NCBI GenBank assembly: GCA_018650795.1
Contig: JABIFG010000231.1
Coordinates: 1-64,000, forward strand
Source: Fidelibacterota bacterium
Lineage (GTDB): Bacteria; Fidelibacterota; UBA8477; JABMPR01
Length of the DNA: 64,000 bases
Direction: 5' to 3'
The notes under the pieces are model-generated. The model worked only from the letters and a program-made list of their open reading frames with translations, ran no database searches and was not told the origin of the DNA. Made by a program: the position numbers and the translations under genes. Shown here one piece after another: positions 41,204 through 51,393 of the stretch; position 1 is the first letter of the stretch; every line of letters begins with the position of its first letter.

Positions 41204-41923
41204 TTAAATTTTTCCCAACAAAGCCATTAGACGTAACCACCAAACGCGCCAAATTGCCTCTCGAACAATGGCTTTTGACATTTTGCTCTGGCCAACCGTA
41301 CGATCTACGAATAGGATCGGTACCTCTTTCACACGATCCGGGGCTTTTCTCCAGGCTCTGAAATTCATCTCGACCTGGAAGGAGTAGCCATTACTTCTAA
41401 CTTTATCAAGATTTAGTTGCTTCAAAAAGGAAACCCGCCAACATTTAAATCCGCCAGTGCCATCGTTCACAGGCATACGGGTAATCATCTGAATATACTT
41501 ACTGGCGAAATAACTCAGCATAAGCCGTTGAAGTGGCCAGTTTACAACACTGATTCCGTTTAAATAGCGTGATCCAATAACCAGATCATTGGTTTCTATT
41601 TCTTTGAGAAATGTCTCAATGACTTCAGGATCATGTGAAAAATCTCCATCCATCTGAACAACAGTATCATAGTCGTTCTCAATGGCGTAGGTAAATCCAG
41701 CGATATAGGCTGTTCCAAGCCCCAGTTTACCAGCTCTTTCCATGAGATGGAGAGCTGGGGAACTTTTCTGACGCTCCTTTACCAGATCGGCAGTACCATC
41801 TGGTGAACCGTCATCCACGATAAGAATGTCTGTTTTGACCTTAAGAGATAGAACTTTGTCTATAACGAGAAGAATATTCTCTTTTTCATTATAAGTAGGG
41901 ATTATTGTTAAATTACGCGACAT
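41204..41923 (-). CDS. Polyprenol-monophosphomannose synthase-like GT2
   Basis: IIPTYNEKENI, VDDGSPDGTADLV, QMDGDFSHDPE, NDGTGGFKCWR. Confidence 0.93.
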   Translation of the reverse strand: MSRNLTIIPTYNEKENILLVIDKVLSLKVKTDILIVDDGSPDGTADLVKERQKSSPALHLMERAGKLGLGTAYIAGFTYAIENDYDTVVQMDGDFSHDPEVIETFLKEIETNDLVIGSRYLNGISVVNWPLQRLMLSYFASKYIQMITRMPVNDGTGGFKCWRVSFLKQLNLDKVRSNGYSFQVEMNFRAWRKAPDRVKEVPILFVDRTVGQSKMSKAIVREAIWRVWWLRLMALLGKI

Positions 41924-42797
41924 CCATTTCTTCCTTTAACAGAGCGAGTTCTTCATCAATACTGAGGATTGGTACACCCAGCTCTTTGTTCAATTTTTCG
42001 CAAATCAGTCCACTCCGCAGAGGTCGAGGAGCTTTCTGATTTAAGTCTACCGTCGAAATTGCATTAATTAAAGCAGAGGACAACCCAAAAGTATCTGCAA
42101 TTTTTAATGCAAAAGTATAACGAGACACAACCTCTTTTGATCCAAAATGCCAAATACCCCATGCTTTTTGATCTAAAACCAATCTTGTTACCCAGGCCAG
42201 ACGGCGTGCATAGGTAGGATTATTGTACTGATCATCGACTATGCGAACGGATCGTTCGTTTTTCAATTCATTTACCAGCCATTCTACAAAACTGCTACTT
42301 AGGTGTTTCCCATGACCATACATCACATTGGGTCGAATAACTGCAGCCTTTGCACCAGATTCCAATACAACAGTCTCTCCGGCAAGTTTGGATTCTGCAT
42401 ATTTGCCTCTGGCATCACACTGATCTGACTCAGCGTACGGACCGGAATCTCCACTAAAGACATAGTCAGTTGATATGTGAACCAGCGGTATATCCAGATC
42501 AAGACAAATATTGGCAATGTATTTAGGAACCTCGGCGTTGACTGCGAAAGCAATCTCATGATCATCCTCTGCCCGATCAACATTTGTATAAGCGGCAGTA
42601 TGGATAATTTTACCAGGTCTTACTTGATTGATATGCTCACCTAAAGCATTCGTATTATTCAGATCCATTTGTTTGACATGGATATGGTCCAAATCTTCAA
42701 ATATGCCTGGATTTAAATCCAGTCCAAATATCTCATGGTCGTGGCCATATTCTTGGACAAGATTCTGCCCGAGTAATCCATTAATACCTGTTATCAA
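41913..42797 (-). CDS. rfbD: dTDP-4-dehydrorhamnose reductase-like (RmlD)
   Basis: ITGINGLLGQNLV, HISTDYVFSGDSGPYAE, YAESKLAGE; TTG start as called. Confidence 0.85.
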   Translation of the reverse strand: MITGINGLLGQNLVQEYGHDHEIFGLDLNPGIFEDLDHIHVKQMDLNNTNALGEHINQVRPGKIIHTAAYTNVDRAEDDHEIAFAVNAEVPKYIANICLDLDIPLVHISTDYVFSGDSGPYAESDQCDARGKYAESKLAGETVVLESGAKAAVIRPNVMYGHGKHLSSSFVEWLVNELKNERSVRIVDDQYNNPTYARRLAWVTRLVLDQKAWGIWHFGSKEVVSRYTFALKIADTFGLSSALINAISTVDLNQKAPRPLRSGLICEKLNKELGVPILSIDEELALLKEEMDVA

Positions 42798-42823
42798 TAC
42801 ACTATTATTAATAGGACAAATCC

Positions 42824-43852
42824 TTAATCTGTTTGAAATACTTCAGTATCAAATGTTCTGATGATGGTTTCCATTTGCCGGATATAAGGTAATTTGGCCT
42901 TCTCCGGTGCATGGACAATGCCTGAAACAAGATAAATGCGGTCTTTTACTGGTTCATAAAAACCATAAGCAATGAAGGGTCCGCCTTTGACTTCAGATTT
43001 TGATTCCCATAAACCGAAATACTTAAAAGCTGAATATTGCTTAAACCAAATCGACTCTGATGTCAAATAATCCCGATTCAATTGTACATCTCTGAGCTTG
43101 CGTCCAAAAGTCGAGGCCAATAAATTATTTAACTGATACTCAAGGGTAGAATCACTGGGTTCTGCCCAGGACACTGATAACCACCGATATGGGAAATCAC
43201 GACCTAACCAGACCAGTTTATCTTTTGGCCGATTTTCGATCTCAACGTAATCGTGCATCATTCTCAGGTAAAAGCCGTATTGGTCAAAGTACTTTTGAGC
43301 AAGCTCAAATTGCTCACCTGATCTATAGATGAATGCAGTATTCCGCTCATACATTTTATGCTCGATAAAATTGAAGATTTGATCCTGATTAATCTCAAGT
43401 TTATTGCGGAGATCTGCCAGCGATTTACCTACGACAACAACCAGGGCTTGACCAGTTGCATAAGCGTCTCCTTGAAGATAGAAGCCTTTTGGGTTCTCTC
43501 GCATATTACTGATAGTAGAATCTGGGAGCATGGACCTGACTTGTGGAGTAACCTTACTTTTTTCCTCAAGACGAGTGAGTATCAACAAATTTTTGTTCAA
43601 TATATTTGCATTTAAATCATTTGGACTGATTCTTTGAAACGAGTAAAGGGTCTCTGTAGGAGGAGTTTGATAAACTTTGCCAAGCGTTTGTGCCAAAATA
43701 GGTTCGCAGGCTTCCCAGTTCCTATCATCACACACTACAGTGATGATATCATCATATCCAATGGCTTTTTCCTTGGGTCTTTCACAAGATCCAAGGGTCA
43801 GCAAAAACACTAAACCAATTAGAGAATACTGAATAATATTAATCTTTCTCAT
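42824..43852 (-). CDS. DUF4837 family lipoprotein
   Basis: Lipobox LTLGSC; DDIITVVCDDRNWEACEPILAQTLGKVYQTPP. Confidence 0.82.
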   Translation of the reverse strand: MRKINIIQYSLIGLVFLLTLGSCERPKEKAIGYDDIITVVCDDRNWEACEPILAQTLGKVYQTPPTETLYSFQRISPNDLNANILNKNLLILTRLEEKSKVTPQVRSMLPDSTISNMRENPKGFYLQGDAYATGQALVVVVGKSLADLRNKLEINQDQIFNFIEHKMYERNTAFIYRSGEQFELAQKYFDQYGFYLRMMHDYVEIENRPKDKLVWLGRDFPYRWLSVSWAEPSDSTLEYQLNNLLASTFGRKLRDVQLNRDYLTSESIWFKQYSAFKYFGLWESKSEVKGGPFIAYGFYEPVKDRIYLVSGIVHAPEKAKLPYIRQMETIIRTFDTEVFQTD

Positions 43853-43923
43853 GAAGCATACTCCCCTCTTTCACAAATAAAACGAAGCCTAAATTTATTA
43901 TAGTACATAGTCTCTCACAGTTA

Positions 43924-46023
43924 TTATTTGTCTACTAACTCAAAATCTGCCAGCCCCTCAGAAATTGAGACTGACGCAACTTTTACTCTCACAGGATCAC
44001 CTAAGCGGTACATTTTCCGTGTACGCCTGCCAGTGAGAGAGAAATTATTCTCTTCATATTCGTAATAATCGTCGGTGAGGTTGCCGGCATGCACGAGTCC
44101 ATCAACAAAGCTTTCAGCCAGCTCAACAAAAAATCCAAAATTGAGAACACCAGAAATAACTCCTTCAAATTCCTGACCAATTCTTTTACTGAGATATTGG
44201 AGTTGTTTCATCTTCATGTGATCACGTTCGGCTTCAATTGCCACTCTTTCCCTCTGAGAACAGTGCTCAGCCAGTTTCTCAAGCGAGACCAGTGACGGTG
44301 GAGTTGCACTTGTCTGCTTGACATACTGTTTGAGGAGACGATGAACTGTCAAATCGGGGTAACGTCTGATTGGCGATGTAAAGTGAGTATATGACTTAAA
44401 CGCCAGTCCAAAATGTCCCTTATTTTCTACGGAATATTTGGCCTTGGTCATGGATCGGAGAGCAACTTTCTCAATAAAATGTCGATAAGGGCTCTCTCTC
44501 ACAGCCTCGACCAACACCTGGTAGTCCTTAGGTCTCACAGGAGTCTTAATCTTTTGAGGTATTTTCAGACGGTCCAGGATCATTTGCAATTTTGTGATGT
44601 CATCCGATGAAGGTGTCTCGTGGATTCTATAAATTCCCGGCAATTTTGCTTTTACATATTTTTCATCCAGAAATTCTGCGGTCACACGGTTGGCTGCCAG
44701 CATGAATTCTTCGACCAGGCGATGCGCGGTCAGCCGTTTGGATGGTTTGATATCATGCGGGAACCCAGTTTCATCCAGCATTACGATCGGTTCAGGTAAG
44801 TCAAGATCAATACTCCCGCGTGCTTTCCGGTTCTTGAAAAGGACTTTTCGGAGTTTTTCCATTTCAAGAATTTGGTCGGCATAAGTATTTGATTTCCCCA
44901 AAATGATTTCTTCAACCTCTTCATAGCTATAGCGCTGTTTCGAATGGATGACTGAACTCATGATCTTTGATTTGATGAATTGTCCATCTCGTCCAATATC
45001 CATCAGACAAGTCATACTGAGCCTGTCGATATGAGGTTTAAGAGAGCACAAATCTGAGGCCAATTTTTCAGGTAACATGTGAATGGCCGTTCCTACAAGG
45101 TATACGCTTGATCCACGCTTTCTCGCGCCCCTATCAATTGGACTTCCAGGCACCACATAATGGGATACATCAGCAATATGGACACCAAGAGTCCAGCCAG
45201 ATTTGGTTCGCTCAATCGAGACTGCATCATCGAAATCCTGGGCACTTTCTGGATCGATGGTGAAACATGTGAGGTGTCTCAGATCTGTCCTATGTTCGAT
45301 TTCATCCTGAACACTTTGCTCTGAATAAGATTCAGCCTGCTCCAATGATTTTGAGGTCCATGTTGTTGGCAAATCATGTTGTTGAACTATTAAAGCGATA
45401 TCCACGCCTGGATCGCCAGGATAGCCGAGAACGTCTTTAATACTGACAAGTGGCTCTGGATGTCCTTCATCCCATTTAATGAGCTCAACGCTCACCATAT
45501 GCCCATCTCTGGCTGTGCTTTGTCTGCCCTCATACACAGCAAATCTCACACGAATTCGTTTATCCTCAGGAACAACCCATTCTCCAAAACGATCCTGCTG
45601 ATAGACACCCACAAATTCTGTTTGATGTCTTTTAATAACTTCAATGATCTGAGCTTCAGGCTTATCACCCCTTTGTTTTTTAAGAATCTGAACCCGGACG
45701 AGATCTTTATGAAAGGCGTGCTGCATATGCTGAGCACGAATAAATACTTCACTGCCGTCCTGCAATTCAACAAATCCAAAGCCCCTTGAAGTAACTGCAA
45801 GGATACCGGTTTTCTGCTGTTGTTTGGGTTTGTAGGCGTACTGATGGCGACCTTTTTGTTCAATTTTCCCATTACGATATAACTCCAGCAAAAGAATCTT
45901 CAGTGTCCGGTAATCTCGATCTTTGATTCGCGCAGCTTTCATAATTGCACGGGGCTTATACCAGCGACCCTGGTTTCGTTGGAAAGTATCCATTATTTTC
46001 TTTTCGACTATTGATCGATCCAT
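43924..46023 (-). CDS. rnr: Ribonuclease R
   Basis: CFTIDPESAQDFDDAVSIE, HYVVPGSPIDRGARKRGSSVYL, YTHFTSPIRRYPDLTVHRLL, S1 domain. Confidence 0.97.
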   Translation of the reverse strand: MDRSIVEKKIMDTFQRNQGRWYKPRAIMKAARIKDRDYRTLKILLLELYRNGKIEQKGRHQYAYKPKQQQKTGILAVTSRGFGFVELQDGSEVFIRAQHMQHAFHKDLVRVQILKKQRGDKPEAQIIEVIKRHQTEFVGVYQQDRFGEWVVPEDKRIRVRFAVYEGRQSTARDGHMVSVELIKWDEGHPEPLVSIKDVLGYPGDPGVDIALIVQQHDLPTTWTSKSLEQAESYSEQSVQDEIEHRTDLRHLTCFTIDPESAQDFDDAVSIERTKSGWTLGVHIADVSHYVVPGSPIDRGARKRGSSVYLVGTAIHMLPEKLASDLCSLKPHIDRLSMTCLMDIGRDGQFIKSKIMSSVIHSKQRYSYEEVEEIILGKSNTYADQILEMEKLRKVLFKNRKARGSIDLDLPEPIVMLDETGFPHDIKPSKRLTAHRLVEEFMLAANRVTAEFLDEKYVKAKLPGIYRIHETPSSDDITKLQMILDRLKIPQKIKTPVRPKDYQVLVEAVRESPYRHFIEKVALRSMTKAKYSVENKGHFGLAFKSYTHFTSPIRRYPDLTVHRLLKQYVKQTSATPPSLVSLEKLAEHCSQRERVAIEAERDHMKMKQLQYLSKRIGQEFEGVISGVLNFGFFVELAESFVDGLVHAGNLTDDYYEYEENNFSLTGRRTRKMYRLGDPVRVKVASVSISEGLADFELVDK

Positions 46024-47408
46024 GAAATACCTCCAGAATATTCAATGTGGAAAAAACTATTACTCAATTTAACTCCTTTATGTGAAGCAAGAATCAGTCT
46101 GATAGGACCTCTTCCACTTCGTAATTGAATGCCCAGACCATATCCCTGGAGGGCATCAATATCATTATCAGCATTATGCAAACCAATATCATAAAACGCA
46201 AGGATTTGCGATTGGCTCCCAATCATGAGATGCAGGGTGTTCTGCATGCTTATTGTGTTTGGCGACCGTAAATAGGCTTCCTCGTAGCCCCTGACACTAT
46301 TTACACCACCAAGCGGAACCAGAATAGATGGATCAGATTGTGATGTTGAATGGTTTTGGATGCTTGCCCTGGTTCTTTGTGAGACAAACAGATTATCAAC
46401 AAGATTGATTTGAGCTTCAGAGCGAAGGGTAAACTTTCTGATTGCCTCCGGTTCAAAATTCATTTCCTGAAATAGCATGGTTTTAAGAGATAGTCCTCGA
46501 TGCACTTGTGCATTTAAATTCGATTGCCGATATCCCAGACCTAACAAGCGCTTCTTATCAGGTTCCCATTCCGGAAAAAGTAAGGCTCCTTCATGAGTAA
46601 TAATGGATTCATTCTTTTCGTATGAAAAATGAATGGATCGCTGCCAATCAAGATCCCATTCCAACCCCAGACTAGTTTGAACAATCTGATAGTTACCATT
46701 TATGACTTCCCTGCCAAACTGAAAGGTTCCCGAAATGGGCAGCTCAAATATCCAGGGATACCGTAAGCCAAGATTGAAAGATTCAGAATTGGATTTGAGT
46801 CGTTCCCAGGAAAAATCAAATGATTTTCCCTTCCCATCAAAATTAGGAATGTTCACATTTATTTGACCATACCAGGCAATCGTGTCTGCAGTACCACTTC
46901 TGTTAAAACTAGCTAAGCCCTGGGCTTGCATCTCGGGAAAATTATTAACTTCATAATCCATATGATAGTCACCATTGGAATCCTTAGTCAATTGAGCATC
47001 TCTGGACAATTGATATCCAAGATCTGTTATTTTACTTTCCGCGAGGGGTATCTGATTACTGGATATAGTTGATTTCCCCATTTTGAATTCTTTTTTCAGA
47101 TAGTGCGAATCTTTGTCTTTTAATCCTGAAAAATGGACATATCGAAGTGAGACAGGAATGCCAGGATTGATCCGGGCTTTGATAAAACCCGGTTTTGTTT
47201 CGTCAGTTGACAATTCGACTACTGCATCCCAATAACCACTCGCGGAAAATACTGCTAAGCTACTCTCCAGAATAGAGTCAAGCTGTGCTGGTTGAACCAT
47301 GAGAGTATCAGTTACATCAGGCTGTATGAGCACAAGCTGTATTTGTTGACCAGGCAAAGGTCCCATCAACATAGTTAGTGTATTTAATATGATGAATAGG
47401 CGTTTCAT
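46008..47408 (-). CDS. Omp85/POTRA-type outer-membrane protein
   Basis: Signal peptide, POTRA-like N-terminus, C-terminal barrel with PLGGVNSVRGYEEAYL motif. Confidence 0.78.
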   Translation of the reverse strand: MKRLFIILNTLTMLMGPLPGQQIQLVLIQPDVTDTLMVQPAQLDSILESSLAVFSASGYWDAVVELSTDETKPGFIKARINPGIPVSLRYVHFSGLKDKDSHYLKKEFKMGKSTISSNQIPLAESKITDLGYQLSRDAQLTKDSNGDYHMDYEVNNFPEMQAQGLASFNRSGTADTIAWYGQINVNIPNFDGKGKSFDFSWERLKSNSESFNLGLRYPWIFELPISGTFQFGREVINGNYQIVQTSLGLEWDLDWQRSIHFSYEKNESIITHEGALLFPEWEPDKKRLLGLGYRQSNLNAQVHRGLSLKTMLFQEMNFEPEAIRKFTLRSEAQINLVDNLFVSQRTRASIQNHSTSQSDPSILVPLGGVNSVRGYEEAYLRSPNTISMQNTLHLMIGSQSQILAFYDIGLHNADNDIDALQGYGLGIQLRSGRGPIRLILASHKGVKLSNSFFHIEYSGGISWIDQ

Positions 47409-50400
47409 TAGAAGTGACTTCTGCCCTCCAACCGCAAATATTGTTCACTATTATTACCCCCACGTTTTTGAATACTGTAGTTCATGGAGATTTGAAACAT
47501 ACTTGAAAAAGTATAGCGGCTGTTTGCAGAATATTTCCAGTTATTACCGGGTTGTCTACCTGAAAATACGGAGTATGGAATCACCTGTACATCTGCCTGT
47601 ACATCGGAAAGCGATAATTGCTGATCAATTCTACCACGACGCTTGATACGCAGAGAATGATTTGCATAAACGAAGAGCTCTGCATAATCTTTATCTATCT
47701 GGTTGTCAGTCACCATAGAGTACTTAAATTCAAGTTTTAATTTTTGTTGCGCAGACATTTTTATAACATGATTTAAATAGGGTCTTGAGGATACCCAATG
47801 TTCATGGGCTAACGGATTGTATTCCAATTGTCGTTCTCGAGATTCGAACACAACGCCCAGTTTAGATTGGTTACTGGGATTCCATAAGAAATCAGCTTCT
47901 GCACCATGCGACAAATATTCGTTCTCCTCGGTTCCATAGTTATATAATGTGGAACTATTCCTGGTGGATTTTCCGGCATATGCAATCTTGGTGAAGGAGA
48001 TCGACTGACCCGTTTGAATATCGAAATTCATGCTTAGCAGAGACTGATTCTGGATTGTGGTATTGCTTTGAATCTCCTGTTTTAGTTTGGACTCATAGCC
48101 GAACCGACTTTTGAATGCAATTTCATTCATTTTCCCATAATTCTCAGAAGCATATTCCAGTCGGGTTTTATTATCGTATTTCCTGACTTGTTCTTCTCGA
48201 TCTGAAAAGATGCGTTGCCGAATAAACCGACCCCCGTGCAATGGGATATAATCTTGAATAGCTGGATCAAAACTATAGTCGCCATAGCCTGTATCTACCT
48301 CAATATAGTGGTAATCGTATTTGGGGATATGCTCTTCATCCAATAGGTAATGTTCCTGAAACTTTAGTTTACCCTCTAATGCTTTTCCATTTAGCTGAAA
48401 ATTGCCAAGATAGTACTTCTTCACGGCCCCACTGTCGCTTTGATGCTCGCGATATTTCATATTGAGTTGACCCTGGGAGTTCAAGAAATCACTAAAATGA
48501 TATTCTGTGACCCAGTCCTGACGCTGGTCAGACCATTTTTTAATATTCTGAGAACTCAAAATAGTCTGATTGGACTGGAAAAGTCTATAATCCAGTCTAC
48601 GGTCATACTGGATCACAAATTTATGTTTTTCAGAATGTATATAGGATGCTTCCAGGCCTGTAGTCAGATGATCATTTGTAGCATAGAATGTGGAAGCCGA
48701 TCCATCCTCAAGGTCGAAATTGAATCCAGTTGATATTTTTTTCCGATTATAGACAGCTTCAAAATTATGTTGTTGACTCAGCGTACTATCCAGGTTGGTA
48801 AAAATGGCTGAGTAATTAGCAACCAGTGGCGCAGAGAGAGCTGATTTACCCTCAACCTGGACTTGCTGTCCCACGAGGACGTCTGATCGCTTCATCTGTG
48901 AGATAGATGTCTTGAGATAATTCTGCTGCCCTAGACGAATATGACCATATCTGAGTCGCTCCTCTTCAGCGATTCTGGCCTTTAGATGCCATCTGCGATA
49001 GTATTCTAATGATTCAAGAGCATCGTGACTGACATAACCTGACTCAAAATACTTATCACCCCATCGAAACTCATAATTTGGTCGAGTGAAACCGGTATTG
49101 ATGTCCCAGGCCAACTTTTGAACACCGCTGGGACTTGTGGCATATAAATTTTTGGTATCTTGAGATAAACCGATATCAAAATTGGCAACAAGTCCACCTG
49201 TACGAGCATGGCCAGAAAGAGAAAATATTGATAGAGCTTGAGGCGCTACAAATTGCTGAGTAGGTAGATATTCGCCATTGTCCTCATCAAACACGTAGAA
49301 CTGACCATCTGCAGCGAGTTCTTTACGATACTGTCCCCTGTCAAGACCCACAAAATTGAAATCTACTGTAAAATGCCCGAGCTGGTCCCCCATATAGATC
49401 AAGATCCCAGAATCATCCATATCATAATTACCGTTTGTTGAATCTGGCACTATACCACTGATCTCTGATGTCGCATTGCTGGCACTGAGATCACCAAAGA
49501 TGTCCTGGAGTTGGTCTGCTTCAACATTTCCCAGGGGATTGTTCTGATCATCCCTGATGTCTTGCCAGGAAGCTGAGATGAAAAATGGCGAATCAGTCCG
49601 ATTGCCCAAAGCTACTTCCCCACTGATCAGTTGTTTCCCAAATGAGTAAGACGCGAGGTAAATATCAGGTACGTACTCAAATTCAACGCTGATTCTTGAA
49701 TTAGCTGAAAGAATATGACTCTGGGTAAAGTGTATCTCTGCTGCATTATAATCAATGATGTAGTCATCATCTTCACCACGGACGAGCAGATGATCGTTCA
49801 GCTTAATCTTTTCCGAACCAGCTAATATGATGATAAACCTTTCACCATTACTGCCAGATAACCGGTAAGGTCCCTGTTTGCCATCCTTCCCTTGAATTTG
49901 GAGCAGATGATACTTTCCATAACTAAAACCTAAAGCACCCTTTAAACTACCCATACTGGAATTGGTCTGGATACTGATTCCTTCTATAGATCGATTTACT
50001 TGACCGAATTTTCCATTTTTGAGCTGTAAGTCAATATCACCAATAGAAGCATTCAAAGCTGGGCCATCAATTCGCACCATGACACGTTCAAAATCATTCA
50101 AACGCCTCGTATTGCCGATTGGTTGAAGTGGGGAAGTCTTGTCTGTCAACACACCCTGAACAGTATATTGATCACTCAAATTCCCCTTGATCTTGAGATA
50201 CATACTTGATTGTAATGAAACGCTGGAGTTGCTGGATACTTGAATGCCCCTGGTAATACTTCCCACTGCATCAAGCCCGTGTTCCTCGGTTTTAGTAGAT
50301 GATTCATGCAGCATATCGGGTTTAACAGTATCCCTGATAGATGAATATTCTGGATACTCAATTGAATACAAACGCTTCAGTTTGAGGGTATCATTTCCCA

Positions 50401-50440
50401 CAATATATGTAATTGTATCAGATTTGGCGCCGACCATCAC
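47408..50440 (-). CDS. Large beta-strand-rich outer-membrane/cell-surface protein, about 1010 aa; N-terminus probably extends upstream
   Basis: NGERFIIILAGSEKIKLNDHLLVRGEDDDYIIDYNAAEIHFT repeat-type motif; overlaps 46008..47408 by 1 nt. Confidence 0.75.
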   Translation of the reverse strand: MMVGAKSDTITYIVGNDTLKLKRLYSIEYPEYSSIRDTVKPDMLHESSTKTEEHGLDAVGSITRGIQVSSNSSVSLQSSMYLKIKGNLSDQYTVQGVLTDKTSPLQPIGNTRRLNDFERVMVRIDGPALNASIGDIDLQLKNGKFGQVNRSIEGISIQTNSSMGSLKGALGFSYGKYHLLQIQGKDGKQGPYRLSGSNGERFIIILAGSEKIKLNDHLLVRGEDDDYIIDYNAAEIHFTQSHILSANSRISVEFEYVPDIYLASYSFGKQLISGEVALGNRTDSPFFISASWQDIRDDQNNPLGNVEADQLQDIFGDLSASNATSEISGIVPDSTNGNYDMDDSGILIYMGDQLGHFTVDFNFVGLDRGQYRKELAADGQFYVFDEDNGEYLPTQQFVAPQALSIFSLSGHARTGGLVANFDIGLSQDTKNLYATSPSGVQKLAWDINTGFTRPNYEFRWGDKYFESGYVSHDALESLEYYRRWHLKARIAEEERLRYGHIRLGQQNYLKTSISQMKRSDVLVGQQVQVEGKSALSAPLVANYSAIFTNLDSTLSQQHNFEAVYNRKKISTGFNFDLEDGSASTFYATNDHLTTGLEASYIHSEKHKFVIQYDRRLDYRLFQSNQTILSSQNIKKWSDQRQDWVTEYHFSDFLNSQGQLNMKYREHQSDSGAVKKYYLGNFQLNGKALEGKLKFQEHYLLDEEHIPKYDYHYIEVDTGYGDYSFDPAIQDYIPLHGGRFIRQRIFSDREEQVRKYDNKTRLEYASENYGKMNEIAFKSRFGYESKLKQEIQSNTTIQNQSLLSMNFDIQTGQSISFTKIAYAGKSTRNSSTLYNYGTEENEYLSHGAEADFLWNPSNQSKLGVVFESRERQLEYNPLAHEHWVSSRPYLNHVIKMSAQQKLKLEFKYSMVTDNQIDKDYAELFVYANHSLRIKRRGRIDQQLSLSDVQADVQVIPYSVFSGRQPGNNWKYSANSRYTFSSMFQISMNYSIQKRGGNNSEQYLRLEGRSHF

Positions 50441-50631
50441 TGTTATATCTGACCCATATACAGAATCGATGGAACATCCCAGCGAGATGATAAGAAATGT
50501 GATTAGACCGTAGATGTGTCTACCAGGTCCTGCTGATAATATGTTTTAATAAACCTAGCATCGTTATTCTGTACAAACTGGTAAACGATAGACAAGTCTA
50601 AATCGTTCCATATGACACACCAATTAATTAT

Positions 50632-51351
50632 CTACCAGGAATCTGCTAATATGAGAAAATTATAAATAATATGGGCATAAACACTGATTCCATAACCCCG
50701 CGTATAAAAAAGACTTCCCAGGAGGATACCACCAACCACTCTCTGTGAAAATATAGGGAAGCTATAGACTTCCATGAATAAATGGAAGGCGGCAAACACA
50801 ACAGCAGATAATACAATAGCCAGAGGGACTGAGTAGCGTATATCCATGGCGATACCCCGTTCAAGAATGACAAGAATCGAGCTGATCACCACAAGTCTAA
50901 AAATGAGCTCCTCAAAAATGCCAGCACCAATAGCTAAATTGATGTTTGATAACTTTGCTTCCATGGTAATCACCTGTAAGGGTAATTGAGTGAAGAGTTG
51001 GAGACCGATAAAAATGAGTCCACCCCAAAGCATACTCTCCAGGAGCATATACACAATATAATTGGCATGGATTCCAGGTTTTTTCTCAATTTTATATCCG
51101 CGAACCATCACAATAATGAAGAGAACTGACAAGATACCTGAGACAATAAGTGGATTGGTTAACCCAAGAGATTCAAACAGACTACGTAGCAGAATTTCAC
51201 CACTATTTCTCAATTCAAAAAAAGAATTCCTGAATAGAAATATTATGCCCATCTCGTAAATAGCCAGGACTGGTAGTGTTAGTATCAGACTATAGTGGAG
51301 CGATTTTGAACTGTTAAGATATTGGCGTAATGCAGAGACTTTTTTTGCCAT
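50632..51351 (-). CDS. CPBP-family intramembrane metalloprotease
   Basis: AGIFEELIFRLVVIS (EExxR), FAAFHLF (FxxxH), multi-TM. Confidence 0.9.
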   Translation of the reverse strand: MAKKVSALRQYLNSSKSLHYSLILTLPVLAIYEMGIIFLFRNSFFELRNSGEILLRSLFESLGLTNPLIVSGILSVLFIIVMVRGYKIEKKPGIHANYIVYMLLESMLWGGLIFIGLQLFTQLPLQVITMEAKLSNINLAIGAGIFEELIFRLVVISSILVILERGIAMDIRYSVPLAIVLSAVVFAAFHLFMEVYSFPIFSQRVVGGILLGSLFYTRGYGISVYAHIIYNFLILADSW

Positions 51352-51393
51352 GTAAACTCTTTTGAACCTTTTTGGGCTTCCCTCAGGAACTAA

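Noticed and set aside
45460-45872. ORFs 45460..45789 (+) and 45546..45872 (-) within rnr
   Set aside because: Alternative frames of the conserved rnr coding sequence.
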